NCBI GenBank assembly: GCA_038750655.1
Contig: JBCDGZ010000015.1
Location: 1 to 64,000 of the forward strand
DNA from: JBCDGZ01 sp038750655
GTDB taxonomy: Bacteria; Bacteroidota; Bacteroidia; Chitinophagales; Saprospiraceae
Direction of reading: 5' to 3'
DNA length: 64,000 nt
This document shows positions 23,398 to 32,237 of the stretch, piece by piece. Below the pieces are notes generated by a model. It did not search any database. It worked only from the letters and a program-made list of their open reading frames with translations, and had not been told where the DNA came from. The stretch's first letter is position 1. Each line of letters opens with the position of its first letter. The translations under genes and the position numbers were made by a program.

Positions 23398-26055
23398 ATG
23401 AAACTCTTTACTACCCTTCTACTACTTACTTTGGCGCTACACGTGCGATCCCAGGATTTATCCAGCATCAAAATCGATGAGTTGATTACGGGATCGTTGG
23501 AAGAGGTGCTGGAACGATTGGCGGACGAACACCAGCTGACATTCGAGTACCAACCCAATTTGCTGAAAGACATCCAGATTGCTGAGCGCCCCCACAACCG
23601 CCCGCTGGACAATTTTCTGAAAAGTGTTTTGAAAAAATACAAACTCAAGTTTTACCAAAAGCCCGATGGGACCCTCCATGTTATTGGGCAATATGAACGG
23701 GTGGAAACCCAGCGCTACACCCAAGCCCGCGCCTACCAGGGCCCTCCAAAGCGGCGCAACATCAGCGTCAGCGGAAAGGTCATCGATAAGCTGAGTGGTG
23801 AGACCTTACCCTTTGTCAACGTCTATATTCCGGGAACGACGATTGGCACCTCCTCTAATGTCGATGGTTATTTTACTTTACTCAATGTTCCAACCGATAC
23901 TCAGACCATCGCCATGAGCTATATCGGTTACAATACCCAACAGATCTATTTGTCGCCGGAGGTGCAGCTGGATCAGCTACTGGCCGAGATGACGCCGTCC
24001 TCTGCGTTGCTAGAAGAAGTGGTCATTTCGGCAGAGCGAGAGGAGCTGATGCAGGCCAGTCGCGAGGTTTCATTGCTCAAAATGACGCCCGCCAAGCTGG
24101 CTTCCCTCCCCTCACTGGGCGAAAAGGATGTCTTTCGGGCCTTCCAGCTCATGCCCGGCATCAGCGCCGCCAACGAACACACCTCCGGGCTCTACGTCCG
24201 CGGCGGTACGCCCGACCAGGCCCTGACCCTCTACGACGGCTTCACCGTCTACAACGTCGACCACCTCTTCGGCTTTTTCTCCGCCTTCAACGCCAATTCC
24301 ATCAAAGACATTCAGCTCTACAAGGGTGCTTTCGATGCCAAGTACGGAGGGCGGCTTTCTTCGGTCATCGAAATCACGGGCAAGGAAGGCAACAACCGGA
24401 ACTTCAACATCGGCGGCGACATCAGCCTGCTGAGCCTCAATGCTTTTGTGGAGGTGCCGTTGAGTGAACGCTGGACGACAATTGCGGCGGTCCGCCGCAG
24501 TTGGAAAAGCCCGATTTATAATGAAATCTTCGATCGCTTTAGCGGAGAGGATGAGGGCAGCAATCCCATCGCCGACCGCTTTGGCTCCTCGGTGTCCTCC
24601 TATTTTTATGACCTCAACTTCAAAACCACCTGGAAACCCAGCGACAAGGATGTCATTTCCCTCAGCTTTTATAATGGCAAGGATGATTTGGACAACTCCA
24701 TCCGCCCCGAGCTACCCAGCTTTATCGAAGACCAAAATTTTTCCATCAACATCACCGACGTTACTCAATGGGGTAACACGGGCAGTAGCCTCAAATGGAG
24801 CCGCCGTTGGAGCGACCGCTTCTACTCCAATACCCTGGTCAGCTTCTCCAACTACTTTTCGGACCGAGACCGCTCGGTGGATGGCTCCTTCACCGATGCC
24901 GATGGCGAAGAACAGGACATCAGTCGGGGTACCTTCGAGGACAGCAATCTGCTGGACTACTCCGCCAAGACAGATTTTGAATGGAAGGTCAGTTCCAACA
25001 GCCAACTGGAATTCGGTGCCTTCTACACCTTCAACGATATTGCCTATGAATATGCACAGAACGATACCAGCTCTATCATTGACCGTCGAACCAAAGGGGC
25101 GACCCTGGGGGGCTATGTACAAAACAAACTGCGTCTGATGGGCGATCGCTTGCATTTCACACCGGGCATTCGCTATAATTATTTTGAAGAAACGGGGGGT
25201 ACTTATTGGGAACCGCGGTTTAATTTCTCTTTTAAGATGACGGAAAAATGGAAGCTCAAGGGCTCTGCCGGCCGCTACTACCAGTTTGCCAAGCGGGTGA
25301 TCCGCGAGGATGTGCTGCAAGGAAGCCGCGACTTTTGGGTGCTGGCCGATGATGATCGACTGCCCGTATCCAGCAACGATCAGTTCGTTTTGGGTACCAG
25401 CTTCGAAACCCGGGATTGGCTCTTTGATGTCGAGGCTTACCATAAGAAGCTGTCGGGCCTATCGGAGTATTCGCTGCGCTTCAGTCCAAGCTTTGGGGAG
25501 ATTGATTATAATGAGTTTTTCTTTGATGGGACGGGCGTAGCCCGGGGCATCGACTTTTTGCTACAGAAAAAGTACGGCCGATGGAGCGGCTGGCTGGGCT
25601 ACACCATCGGTGATGTCCGCAATAATTTCGAAGTCTACGGCGAAGACGATTTCTACGCGGCCAATGACGTCACCCACGAAATCAAGCTGGTCGGGATGTA
25701 CAAATGGCGCAACTGGGACTTTGCTGCCACTTGGATCTACGCCTCGGGCCGCCCCTACACCGCTCCCGACGGCGGCTATCAGCTGGACTTGCTCAACGGC
25801 AATACTAATGATTACTTGAGCGTAAGTTCCAAAAACAGCCTGCGCCTCCCGGCTTACCACCGCTTTGACGTGGCCGCCACCGTCCACTTTCAGGGCAACA
25901 ATACCTCTAGCATGAGCTTCAGCATTTTCAACCTGTACAATCGGGAAAATACCTGGTACAAGAACTTTGAAATTGTCGACGGCGAAGTACTCAGTACCGA
26001 TGTCAAATACCTGGGCTTCACCCCCAACATCACCTATTCCATCAAACTCAAATAG
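23398..26055 (+). CDS. TonB-dependent receptor with STN and carboxypeptidase-like domains
   Basis: An 885-residue outer-membrane receptor from ATG 23398, where the signal peptide begins (MKLFTTLLLLTLALHVRSQ); a frame extension to 23239 adds non-signal sequence and is not used. Domains in order: secretin/TonB short N-terminal (STN) domain at about 25-95, carboxypeptidase-regulatory-like domain (GKVIDKLSGETLPFVNVYIPG), plug (LPSLGEKDVFRAFQLMPGIS, GLYVRGGTPDQALTLYDG) and a 22-strand-type barrel ending in ITYSIKLK. STN receptors often take part in signalling as well as import. The lipoprotein gene 21 bp downstream is a typical partner. The substrate is not evident. Confidence 0.93.
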   Translation: MKLFTTLLLLTLALHVRSQDLSSIKIDELITGSLEEVLERLADEHQLTFEYQPNLLKDIQIAERPHNRPLDNFLKSVLKKYKLKFYQKPDGTLHVIGQYERVETQRYTQARAYQGPPKRRNISVSGKVIDKLSGETLPFVNVYIPGTTIGTSSNVDGYFTLLNVPTDTQTIAMSYIGYNTQQIYLSPEVQLDQLLAEMTPSSALLEEVVISAEREELMQASREVSLLKMTPAKLASLPSLGEKDVFRAFQLMPGISAANEHTSGLYVRGGTPDQALTLYDGFTVYNVDHLFGFFSAFNANSIKDIQLYKGAFDAKYGGRLSSVIEITGKEGNNRNFNIGGDISLLSLNAFVEVPLSERWTTIAAVRRSWKSPIYNEIFDRFSGEDEGSNPIADRFGSSVSSYFYDLNFKTTWKPSDKDVISLSFYNGKDDLDNSIRPELPSFIEDQNFSINITDVTQWGNTGSSLKWSRRWSDRFYSNTLVSFSNYFSDRDRSVDGSFTDADGEEQDISRGTFEDSNLLDYSAKTDFEWKVSSNSQLEFGAFYTFNDIAYEYAQNDTSSIIDRRTKGATLGGYVQNKLRLMGDRLHFTPGIRYNYFEETGGTYWEPRFNFSFKMTEKWKLKGSAGRYYQFAKRVIREDVLQGSRDFWVLADDDRLPVSSNDQFVLGTSFETRDWLFDVEAYHKKLSGLSEYSLRFSPSFGEIDYNEFFFDGTGVARGIDFLLQKKYGRWSGWLGYTIGDVRNNFEVYGEDDFYAANDVTHEIKLVGMYKWRNWDFAATWIYASGRPYTAPDGGYQLDLLNGNTNDYLSVSSKNSLRLPAYHRFDVAATVHFQGNNTSSMSFSIFNLYNRENTWYKNFEIVDGEVLSTDVKYLGFTPNITYSIKLK

Positions 26056-26076
26056 CGATTAATCAACACTCGAATC

Positions 26077-26886
26077 ATGAAGAAATTACTCTATATCACC
26101 ATCGGCTTACTGTCCTTTGCATCCTGTGAAAAATCCGACCTCAGCACCGACCAAAACAGCGCCAACCTGCCCGTCGTAGAAGCCTACCTGGCCTCCGGCC
26201 AACCCGTCACCCTACACATCGAGCGGCAGGCCCCCTTCGAAACAACCGATAGCCTCGCCCTCCCCATCGAAGGCCTCCGCCCCATCATCAGCTGGAACGA
26301 TGAGGACTATCTGCTCGAAGAAACCACCCCTGGCACCTACGGCAGCGGCCCCAACTTGATCATCCAAAGCGACCAAAGCTACGGCCTCTCCTTCGAATAC
26401 GAGGGCCTGGAAGTCAGCGCCCAAACCCTCATCCCAAGCCGCCCCGCAGCATTCAGGGCCTCCGACAGCCAGCTGCACTTTGATACCGATAACTTCCCCC
26501 CCTCCTTCCCTGATCCTATTCAGTTGGATTGGGAAAATCCAGAAAATGACTACTATCAGGTTGGGGTGCAGTACGCTGAGCGAGATACGGTAGCCATTGA
26601 TTTTTTCGGGGGCAATGGTGATGGGGAGGACAACGAAGGGAGGCCACAGTTTGCCAGTAATCCCCAACAAAGCAACAGCTACGAATTGGGCTTTCAGGAC
26701 TTTCAATACGTCGGTACACACCGCGTTGTCCTCTTCCACGTCACCGCCGAATACGTTACCCTTTCGCAGGATGCGTCCAGCGACAACACCCAAAATTTAA
26801 CCACTCCCTACACCAATATCAGCAATGGCTTAGGCATTTTTACGGGAGTAGGTACCGATACGATCATTGTAGAAATTACTAACTAA
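26077..26886 (+). CDS. DUF4249-like lipoprotein, TonB receptor partner
   Basis: A 269-residue lipoprotein with lipobox LSFASC (Cys at residue 18) and the early strand pattern LPVVEAYLASGQPVTLHIERQ typical of DUF4249 proteins, followed by beta-sandwich segments. DUF4249 genes usually follow STN-type TonB receptors, exactly as here (21-bp gap), and the product may cap or assist the receptor at the surface. Family assignment is by pattern, and the exact role is unknown. Confidence 0.75.
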   Translation: MKKLLYITIGLLSFASCEKSDLSTDQNSANLPVVEAYLASGQPVTLHIERQAPFETTDSLALPIEGLRPIISWNDEDYLLEETTPGTYGSGPNLIIQSDQSYGLSFEYEGLEVSAQTLIPSRPAAFRASDSQLHFDTDNFPPSFPDPIQLDWENPENDYYQVGVQYAERDTVAIDFFGGNGDGEDNEGRPQFASNPQQSNSYELGFQDFQYVGTHRVVLFHVTAEYVTLSQDASSDNTQNLTTPYTNISNGLGIFTGVGTDTIIVEITN

Positions 26887-26899
26887 TCACCCATTCATC

Positions 26900-26938
26900 A
26901 AGGCTCGATCTCTGAGCGGTACACTCGGAGATCGCCTT
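26900..26938 (+). terminator. Hairpin after the receptor/lipoprotein operon
   Basis: CGATCTC pairs with GAGATCG, extended by GAG/CTC inside and AAGG/CCTT outside with a small bulge. It lies 14 bp after the lipoprotein stop. The tail is GTTGTCT rather than a T-run, so termination may be weak. Confidence 0.55.
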
Positions 26939-26976
26939 GTTGTCTAACCAACTAAAAATCGTAATTAAAGGTAATG

Positions 26977-27089
26977 CAAGTCGCGAATCACTATTAAAGA
27001 TTTAAAGCGTCAGATGTTTGAATCAAAATGCGCCAAAGGCTGCATTTTTCACAAAATCTTCCTTTTTAAATCTCGTTCATCGCAACTTG
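26977..27089 (+). repeat. Nested inverted-repeat element, copy B
   Basis: This is the plus-strand copy of the element at 14422-14536. Arms: CAAGTCGC (26977-26984) with GCAACTTG (27082-27089, one mismatch), AGATTTAAA (26998-27006) with TTTAAATCT (27065-27073), and AAAATGC (27025-27031) with GCATTTT (27042-27048). The middle arms differ from copy A at one position on each side (C to T and G to A), so pairing is kept. It is followed 57 bp later by an intrinsic terminator and then the Xre/RES operon. Confidence 0.8.
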
Positions 27090-27145
27090 TGTTAGGTAAT
27101 CAAAACGAACCTAGTAAGAATAAGAAGAGGTTCAAATGTAAGGAG

Positions 27146-27181
27146 TGCGCCACCCTTGGTTCGGAGTGGCGTATTTTTTTT
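27146..27181 (+). terminator. Intrinsic terminator downstream of repeat copy B
   Basis: TGCGCCAC (27146-27153) pairs with GTGGCGTA (27166-27173) with one wobble, followed by eight T. The lipoprotein operon already has a hairpin 200 bp upstream, so this terminator may end a separate short transcript that contains repeat copy B, or be a leader terminator in front of the toxin-antitoxin genes. Confidence 0.8.
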
Positions 27182-27197
27182 AGCCTAAAACACCAGC

Positions 27198-27228
27198 TTG
27201 GAATTATACCAAAATGGCGTTATATTGA
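27198..27228 (+). promoter_or_regulatory. Putative promoter of the Xre/RES operon
   Basis: TTG at 27198-27200, a 20-bp spacer, and TATATTGA at 27221-27228, close to the Bacteroidota TAnnTTTG element. It lies just after the terminator and 8 bp before the first in-frame ATG, so the leader would be very short or the second ATG is used. Confidence 0.5.
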
Positions 27229-27235
27229 CAGACAA

Positions 27236-27667
27236 ATGACTAGCATGATAAACATTTCCAAAATACTAAGCGATACCCAGAGAGGAATCAAAGTCGAAAG
27301 TGCACGCGACTACATTGAACTTAGCCGCAAAGGGCTGACAATGAACCAATTAAGAAACATCCTTCAATTTACCAGTATTACCTTAAAAGACATTGCTAGC
27401 ATCCTTTCTATCTCTGAGCGGCAACTATCAAGGTATGAGGACAGTAAAATTCTCAGAACGGATATTTCCGCTCAATTGATTCAAATTACCGAACTGTACC
27501 AATTCGGCTACGATGTTTTTGAAGGCCGAGAAAATTTTCAGGGCTGGATGAAAACAGCAATCAGAGCACTTGACTATCAGCGCCCCATAGAATTGCTGGA
27601 TACACCGTTCGGCATTCAGGATGTCAAAAACGTGATTGGAAGACTAGAATACGGAGTATACTCTTAA
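27236..27667 (+). CDS. Xre/MbcA/ParS-type antitoxin
   Basis: A 143-residue antitoxin from ATG 27236 (ATG 27245 also possible). A frame extending upstream to 27014 reads through repeat copy B and the terminator, so it is not used. A DNA-binding helix-turn-helix (LKDIASILSISERQLSRYED) occupies the middle, and the C-terminal DUF2384/MbcA-like toxin-binding segment ends with FGIQDVKNVIGRLEYGVYS. The family neutralises RES toxins and represses its own operon. The toxin gene begins 2 bp after the stop. Confidence 0.88.
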   Translation: MTSMINISKILSDTQRGIKVESARDYIELSRKGLTMNQLRNILQFTSITLKDIASILSISERQLSRYEDSKILRTDISAQLIQITELYQFGYDVFEGRENFQGWMKTAIRALDYQRPIELLDTPFGIQDVKNVIGRLEYGVYS

Positions 27668-27669
27668 CT

Positions 27670-28134
27670 ATGGAGGTCTTTAGAATTACCAAGGAGAAGT
27701 ACAAGGCTGATCTATCTGGCAAGGGGGCAGAATTATTCGGAGGAAGATGGAATCCCGTTGGCTGCCCGGCGTTGTATACTTCTGAAAGTAGGGCATTGTG
27801 CGCTTTGGAGATATTGGTTCACACGTCAAAAGATTTTTTACCGCCAAAATACATCATACAAACTATACACATCCCCAGAAAGCTGGAAAAAGAAATTGCT
27901 CATATAGCATCAAAAAATCTTCCCGCTAACTGGGACTTAATTCAACATGATGAATCGACAGAAGAATTAGGCTTGCGGTATTTTAAAGAAAAAAATAAGC
28001 TTGGAATCAAAGTCCCTTCTGTAATTATCCAGCAAGAAAGTAATATCATACTCAATCCCTTACATCCACTTTATCATAAGGTAAAAATCATCGGAACAAC
28101 TGGCTTTCACATTGACAGGAGACTAATCAAATAA
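27670..28134 (+). CDS. RES-domain toxin (NAD+ phosphorylase family)
   Basis: A 154-residue RES-domain protein. The characteristic residues are visible: Arg26 in GGRWNPVG, Tyr36 in ALYTSES, and Glu47 in ALCALEILVH. RES toxins degrade NAD+ and stop growth when not held by their Xre partner. It follows the antitoxin gene by 2 bp. Length is usual for the family and no residue appears to be lost, so it is probably functional. Confidence 0.9.
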   Translation: MEVFRITKEKYKADLSGKGAELFGGRWNPVGCPALYTSESRALCALEILVHTSKDFLPPKYIIQTIHIPRKLEKEIAHIASKNLPANWDLIQHDESTEELGLRYFKEKNKLGIKVPSVIIQQESNIILNPLHPLYHKVKIIGTTGFHIDRRLIK

Positions 28135-28135
28135 A

Positions 28136-28183
28136 CCGTAGGGCGCCAACTAACCCACGCACGGAGCCATTCGAACCCTACGG
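28136..28183. terminator. Inverted repeat between convergent genes
   Basis: CCGTAGGG (28136-28143) and CCCTACGG (28176-28183) can pair around a 32-nt loop. It begins just after the RES stop and precedes the end of the DAHP synthase gene. The long loop and missing T-run make terminator function uncertain. Confidence 0.35.
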
Positions 28184-28214
28184 CCTAAAGTCTTCGCAAT
28201 TCAAACCAACAATC

Positions 28215-29297
28215 TTAAGAAGCCTTATTCATCACCTTTTCCTGGTGATTGATCGATTCTTGGTGAACCGCCTTGAGGAATTTCTGCATAAAATCTGCAC
28301 TTAAGCCTCTCTCCTTTCCCATATCTACCGATTTCTGTAAAATCTCGCTCCAGCGGTTAGGTTGTAAGATGGAGATATTGTTGCGCTTTTTGTAATTGCC
28401 GATGTTCTCCGCTACTTTCATCCGCTGGCTCAGCAGGTTGAGTAAGGCATTGTCCATCTCATCGATTTGTGAGCGCAGCTCTTCCAGATTTTCCAGGAAG
28501 TGTTCATCCTGCGTAGTCTCGGCGCGGATAATCAGGCCATCAACCAGATTTTTGTAGACCTCGGGGGTGATTTGCTGCTTGGCATCGCTCAACGCAGTAT
28601 CGGGGTCAGGATGGGTCTCGGTCATTAGGCCGTGGAAGTTGAGGTCCATCGCTTTCTGGGCGACCCCCGCCAGAATATCGCGGCGGCCGCAGATATGGCT
28701 GTTGTCACAGATCACTGGCAGGTCCGGGAAGCGACGCATCAGCTCGATGGGCAACTGCCAGCGTGGCTCATTGCGGAAGCGAGAGTTACCGAAGGCACTA
28801 AAGCCCCGATGGATGACCGCGATACGGCGAATCCCGGCATTGTAAATCCGCTCGATCGCACCGATCCAGAGATTGATATCCGGATTGATGGGATTTTTGA
28901 TCAATACTGGAATATCGACGCCTTCCAGGGCATTGGCAATTTCCTGTACCGAGAAAGGATTCACGGTGGTGCGAGCACCCAGCCAAAGCACATCGATGCC
29001 GTATTTAAGGGCTTCAAAAACGTGCTGGGTGTTGGCTACTTCCGTTGTTACTTTAAGCCCCGTTTCCTGCTTGACACGGCGCAGCCATTTCAGCCCCTGC
29101 GTACCGACACCTTCGAAACTATTGGGGCGGGTGCGAGGTTTCCAGATACCGGCCCGAAATAGGTCGATCTTTTGTTGCGCCAGCTGCTGGGCAGTTTTCA
29201 TCACCTGCTCTTCGCTCTCGGCACTACAGGGCCCGGCGATGAGGAAGGGCCGCTCGTGCGGTTTTTCCAAGATGGGTTTGAATTGCATTTTCATCAC
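28215..29297 (-). CDS. Bifunctional DAHP synthase / chorismate mutase
   Basis: A 360-residue fusion. Residues 1-260 are a type I-beta-like 3-deoxy-7-phosphoheptulonate synthase (FLIAGPCSAES, GIWKPRTRPNSFEGVG, DNSHICGRRD), the first step of the shikimate pathway. Residues about 268-350 are an AroQ-type chorismate mutase (LEELRSQIDEMDNALLNLLSQRM), converting chorismate to prephenate. It is the last gene of the Phe/Tyr operon, 4 bp after prephenate dehydrogenase. The fusion gives the operon both the entry step and the branch-point step, so its attenuated leader could control total flux. Confidence 0.95.
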   Translation of the reverse strand: MMKMQFKPILEKPHERPFLIAGPCSAESEEQVMKTAQQLAQQKIDLFRAGIWKPRTRPNSFEGVGTQGLKWLRRVKQETGLKVTTEVANTQHVFEALKYGIDVLWLGARTTVNPFSVQEIANALEGVDIPVLIKNPINPDINLWIGAIERIYNAGIRRIAVIHRGFSAFGNSRFRNEPRWQLPIELMRRFPDLPVICDNSHICGRRDILAGVAQKAMDLNFHGLMTETHPDPDTALSDAKQQITPEVYKNLVDGLIIRAETTQDEHFLENLEELRSQIDEMDNALLNLLSQRMKVAENIGNYKKRNNISILQPNRWSEILQKSVDMGKERGLSADFMQKFLKAVHQESINHQEKVMNKAS

Positions 29298-29301
29298 TAC
29301 G

Positions 29302-30141
29302 TTATTTTAGGATTTTTATAATTTTATTCGATTCTTCGATCATTTTGTAAAAATTACGGAAGTCCTTTTTAATCAGCAGGCTGCGGAAGCGCGCCAGGGT
29401 GTTGATGTGCTCATCCAAGACGTCGAGGACATTATCGCGGTTCTGCTGAAAGATCGGCACCCACATGTCCGGAGAGCTTTTGGCCAGCCGTACGGTAGAA
29501 CTAAAGCCCCCGCTAGCCAGCTCAAAAATGCGATTCTCGTCCGTCTCCTTTTCCAATACCGTCAAGGCCAGGGCAAAAGAGCTGATGTGCGAGATGTGGG
29601 ACACATAGGCCGTGTGAACATCATGTGCCTCAGCATCTATATAAGTCAGCTTCATATTCAAAGCTGCATAAAGCGCACTAACGGCGGCTACGGCCTGCTG
29701 CTCACTTTCTTCGATGTCGCAAAGCACGGTGCATTTACCATCAAAAAGCCCCGGTATGGCCGCCTCCGGCCCCGAAAATTCCGTTCCAGCCATTGGATGC
29801 GTACCTACAAAATTACCGCGCTTCGGATGGTGTCGAATAGCGGTCATGATCTCCTTTTTTGTCGATCCAACATCCATTACCACCTGCTGATCTACCCGAT
29901 CCAGAATGTGCGGAGCCAGTTGTAGCATGGCGTTAACCGGGGTAGAGAGTACAATAATATCAGCCTTTTCGATGGCTTGATCCAGGTCCATCTCGCAATC
30001 AATCAGTCGGCGGCGGATGGCCTTATCGAGGTTGTCTTGGCTTTTGTCTACACCGATAATCTGGCTGGCAAAGCCGTTTTCCTTGAGGCTGATCGCCATT
30101 GATCCACCGATAAGTCCTATTCCTACAATCGCTACTTTCAT
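29302..30141 (-). CDS. tyrA: Prephenate dehydrogenase
   Basis: A 279-residue NAD(P)-dependent enzyme with the N-terminal Rossmann motif VGIGLIGGSMAISLKENG and the family helices VGTHPMAGTEFSGPEAA and HVSHISSFALA. It converts prephenate to 4-hydroxyphenylpyruvate, the committed step to tyrosine. There is no fused chorismate mutase; that domain is on the following DAHP synthase. It sits 44 bp after the aminotransferase gene and 4 bp before the synthase gene in the minus-strand operon. Confidence 0.94.
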   Translation of the reverse strand: MKVAIVGIGLIGGSMAISLKENGFASQIIGVDKSQDNLDKAIRRRLIDCEMDLDQAIEKADIIVLSTPVNAMLQLAPHILDRVDQQVVMDVGSTKKEIMTAIRHHPKRGNFVGTHPMAGTEFSGPEAAIPGLFDGKCTVLCDIEESEQQAVAAVSALYAALNMKLTYIDAEAHDVHTAYVSHISHISSFALALTVLEKETDENRIFELASGGFSSTVRLAKSSPDMWVPIFQQNRDNVLDVLDEHINTLARFRSLLIKKDFRNFYKMIEESNKIIKILK

Positions 30142-30185
30142 GGTTTGTGTCGTGTATATTTAATTCAAGTTACTACGGTTAAAAA

Positions 30186-31367
30186 TTATCTGCTCCCCGC
30201 CGCCTGACGGCGACTCCATTGTATCCTTCCCAGAGCCTCCTCGATGATCTCCGATTTGCAACAAAGCGAAACGCGGATGTAAGCATCCCCCTGAGAACCG
30301 AAGATGCCACCGGGTGTCAAGAAGACCCGCGCACGATGCAAGACCTCATCGGAAAGGGCAAAGCCGTCGGAGTGGGTTTCGGGAATAGCCGCCCAGACAA
30401 AGAGGCCCGTCTGCCCCTTTTCGTAGCGGCAACCCAGGGTATCCAGTAGCTCGTAGACCTTCTTACGGCGCTGCCGATAGGTATCATTGAGCTGGCGGTA
30501 CCAGTTGACCGAGCTGTCCAGCGCCTCAACGGCCGCCAGTTGCAGCGGGCGGTACATCCCAGAGTCCATATTGCTTTTGAATTTGAGGACATTATTGATG
30601 TGCTGCTGATGTCCGGCCAGCATCCCGATTCGCCAACCAGCCATATTGTGCGACTTGCTGAGGGAGTTGAGTTCCAAAACGTGATCGTCCAGGCCTTCGG
30701 CGGCCAGCAGGCTGAGTGGTTTGTTGTTCAGGATGAAACTGTAGGGATTATCGTTGCAGATCAAGATATTGTAGGTCCGAGCAAAGCCGATCAGTTCGCG
30801 GAAGAAGCCGGGATCGACATTGGTGCCAGTAGGCATGTGGGGGTAGTTGACCCACATCAGTTTGATTTCTTCGGGAGCTTGGGCGGCCAGGGCATCGAGG
30901 TTGGGGCGCCAGCCGTTGCGGGCAGAGAGCAGGTAGGCCTCGGGGCGAGCGCCGGCCAGCAGGGCGGCGGTGCGGTAGGCCGGGTAGCCGGGGTTGGGGA
31001 TCAGCACGCGATCGCCGTCGTCGAGATAGGTCATTGAGAGGTGCATGATGCCTTCCTTGGAGCCGATCAGCGGCAGCACTTCGCTGTCGGGGTTGAGCGG
31101 TACTCGGAAGAAGCGCTGGTACCACTTGGCAAAGGCGCTGCGCAGCTCAGGAATGCCCCGGTAGCTTTGGTAGGCGTGGTTGCCGGGGTGGTAGCTTTCG
31201 TATTGCAGCTTACGGACGGCGTCAGTCGGCGGTTTGAGGTCAGGGCTGCCGATGCCCAGGTTGATGACCTTGGTCCCTTGCTGGTTCATTTGGGCGATTT
31301 CCTGCAGTTTGCGAGAAAAGTAGTACTCCCGAACCTGATTGATGCGTTGGGCGGATTTAATCTTCAT
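30186..31367 (-). CDS. Class I/II aminotransferase, probably aromatic
   Basis: About 393 residues from ATG 31367 (MKIKSAQRIN); an in-frame ATG at 31394 would overlap the upstream gene more. The PLP fold is clear: IGSPDLKPP near the N-terminus, NPGYPAYRTAALLAGA, and the cofactor Lys in LNSLSKSHNMAGWRIG. Placed between prephenate dehydratase and prephenate dehydrogenase, it is most likely to transaminate phenylpyruvate and 4-hydroxyphenylpyruvate, though sequence alone would also fit an LL-diaminopimelate- or alanine-type enzyme. It overlaps the preceding gene by 11 bp. Confidence 0.9.
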   Translation of the reverse strand: MKIKSAQRINQVREYYFSRKLQEIAQMNQQGTKVINLGIGSPDLKPPTDAVRKLQYESYHPGNHAYQSYRGIPELRSAFAKWYQRFFRVPLNPDSEVLPLIGSKEGIMHLSMTYLDDGDRVLIPNPGYPAYRTAALLAGARPEAYLLSARNGWRPNLDALAAQAPEEIKLMWVNYPHMPTGTNVDPGFFRELIGFARTYNILICNDNPYSFILNNKPLSLLAAEGLDDHVLELNSLSKSHNMAGWRIGMLAGHQQHINNVLKFKSNMDSGMYRPLQLAAVEALDSSVNWYRQLNDTYRQRRKKVYELLDTLGCRYEKGQTGLFVWAAIPETHSDGFALSDEVLHRARVFLTPGGIFGSQGDAYIRVSLCCKSEIIEEALGRIQWSRRQAAGSR

Positions 31368-32214
31368 GGTGTTGACCTTTTTGGTATTTGCCAAGGATGC
31401 GCAGCTCCTCCGTCAGTGGCTCGATGGCCGCGATGACTTCATCGCTGCTGCGGTTGTTCTCGATGACGAAATCAATAAAAAATAAGTATTGCCATTCCTG
31501 CCCCACGAGTGGAACAGATTGTATTTTAGTTAGATTGGCTTCCTGCCGGGCCAGCTCTCCCAACACCTGATGGAGCGTACCAACTTGATGGCGCAGGGAA
31601 AAGCAGATGGATAATTTATTGATTTGATGACTTTGGAGGTCGCTGGGCTGAGCGTGGAGGATGAGAAAGCGGGTGAAGTTTTTCTTGTTGGTTTCGATGC
31701 TGTCGGCCAAAACTTCGAGGCCATACATTTCGGCGGCTAGGTCACTGGCAATGGCTCCGGTGTGCCGCCAGCGATTTTCGCCGACCTTTCGGGCGCTCAG
31801 AGCAGTATCTTCCGTTTCAATGAGCTTGATGGCCGGGTATTGCTTGAAGAACTGCCGACACTGGGCGATGGCCATGGGGTGGGAGTGCACTTCTCGCAAA
31901 TCCTCGATTGTGCTGCCGGGCAAGGTGAGTAGATTCTGCTTAATTCGCAAAAAGACCTCTCCAACGATTTGTAAGCGGGAGTGATAGAGCAGTTGGTAAT
32001 TGAAAAGAATACTGCCGGCGATGGAGTTTTCGATGGCCATGATGCCGCCCTCGGCTTGCCGTTCCCCCTCGACCATACCGACCAGCTCCTCGAAGGTATG
32101 GGCCGGTACGATCTGTAGGCCATCGGCCGGATAGTAGCGGCGGGCCGCAATTTCGTGGAAGGCGCCGGGGACGCCCTGGATGGCAATTCGATTCAAATGT
32201 TGCGCGTTCATCAT
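31357..32214 (-). CDS. pheA: Prephenate dehydratase
   Basis: A monofunctional enzyme of about 285 residues. The dehydratase domain starts with IAIQGVPGAFHEIAARRYY and has the catalytic TRF motif (NFTRFLILH), followed by an ACT domain near the C-terminus (LSICFSLRHQVGTLHQVLGEL), the usual site of phenylalanine feedback. Starts at ATG 32214 or 32211 are likely; an in-frame GTG at 32229 is possible. It is the first gene of the Phe/Tyr operon and follows two tandem attenuators, so expression should respond to charged Phe and Tyr tRNA as well as to allosteric control of the protein. Confidence 0.94.
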   Translation of the reverse strand: MMNAQHLNRIAIQGVPGAFHEIAARRYYPADGLQIVPAHTFEELVGMVEGERQAEGGIMAIENSIAGSILFNYQLLYHSRLQIVGEVFLRIKQNLLTLPGSTIEDLREVHSHPMAIAQCRQFFKQYPAIKLIETEDTALSARKVGENRWRHTGAIASDLAAEMYGLEVLADSIETNKKNFTRFLILHAQPSDLQSHQINKLSICFSLRHQVGTLHQVLGELARQEANLTKIQSVPLVGQEWQYLFFIDFVIENNRSSDEVIAAIEPLTEELRILGKYQKGQHHED

Positions 32215-32237
32215 GGTATCATTTTTCACTGGTGATC

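Noticed and set aside
27014..27235. N-terminal extension of the antitoxin frame
   Set aside because: It reads through repeat copy B, the intrinsic terminator and the promoter, and adds residues unlike the family; the start at 27236 or 27245 fits normal length.
28136..28183. Possible tRNA, because of TTCGAACCC near 28171
   Set aside because: No anticodon or D arm can be formed, there is no CCA-compatible acceptor stem, and the pairing is only an 8-bp inverted repeat.
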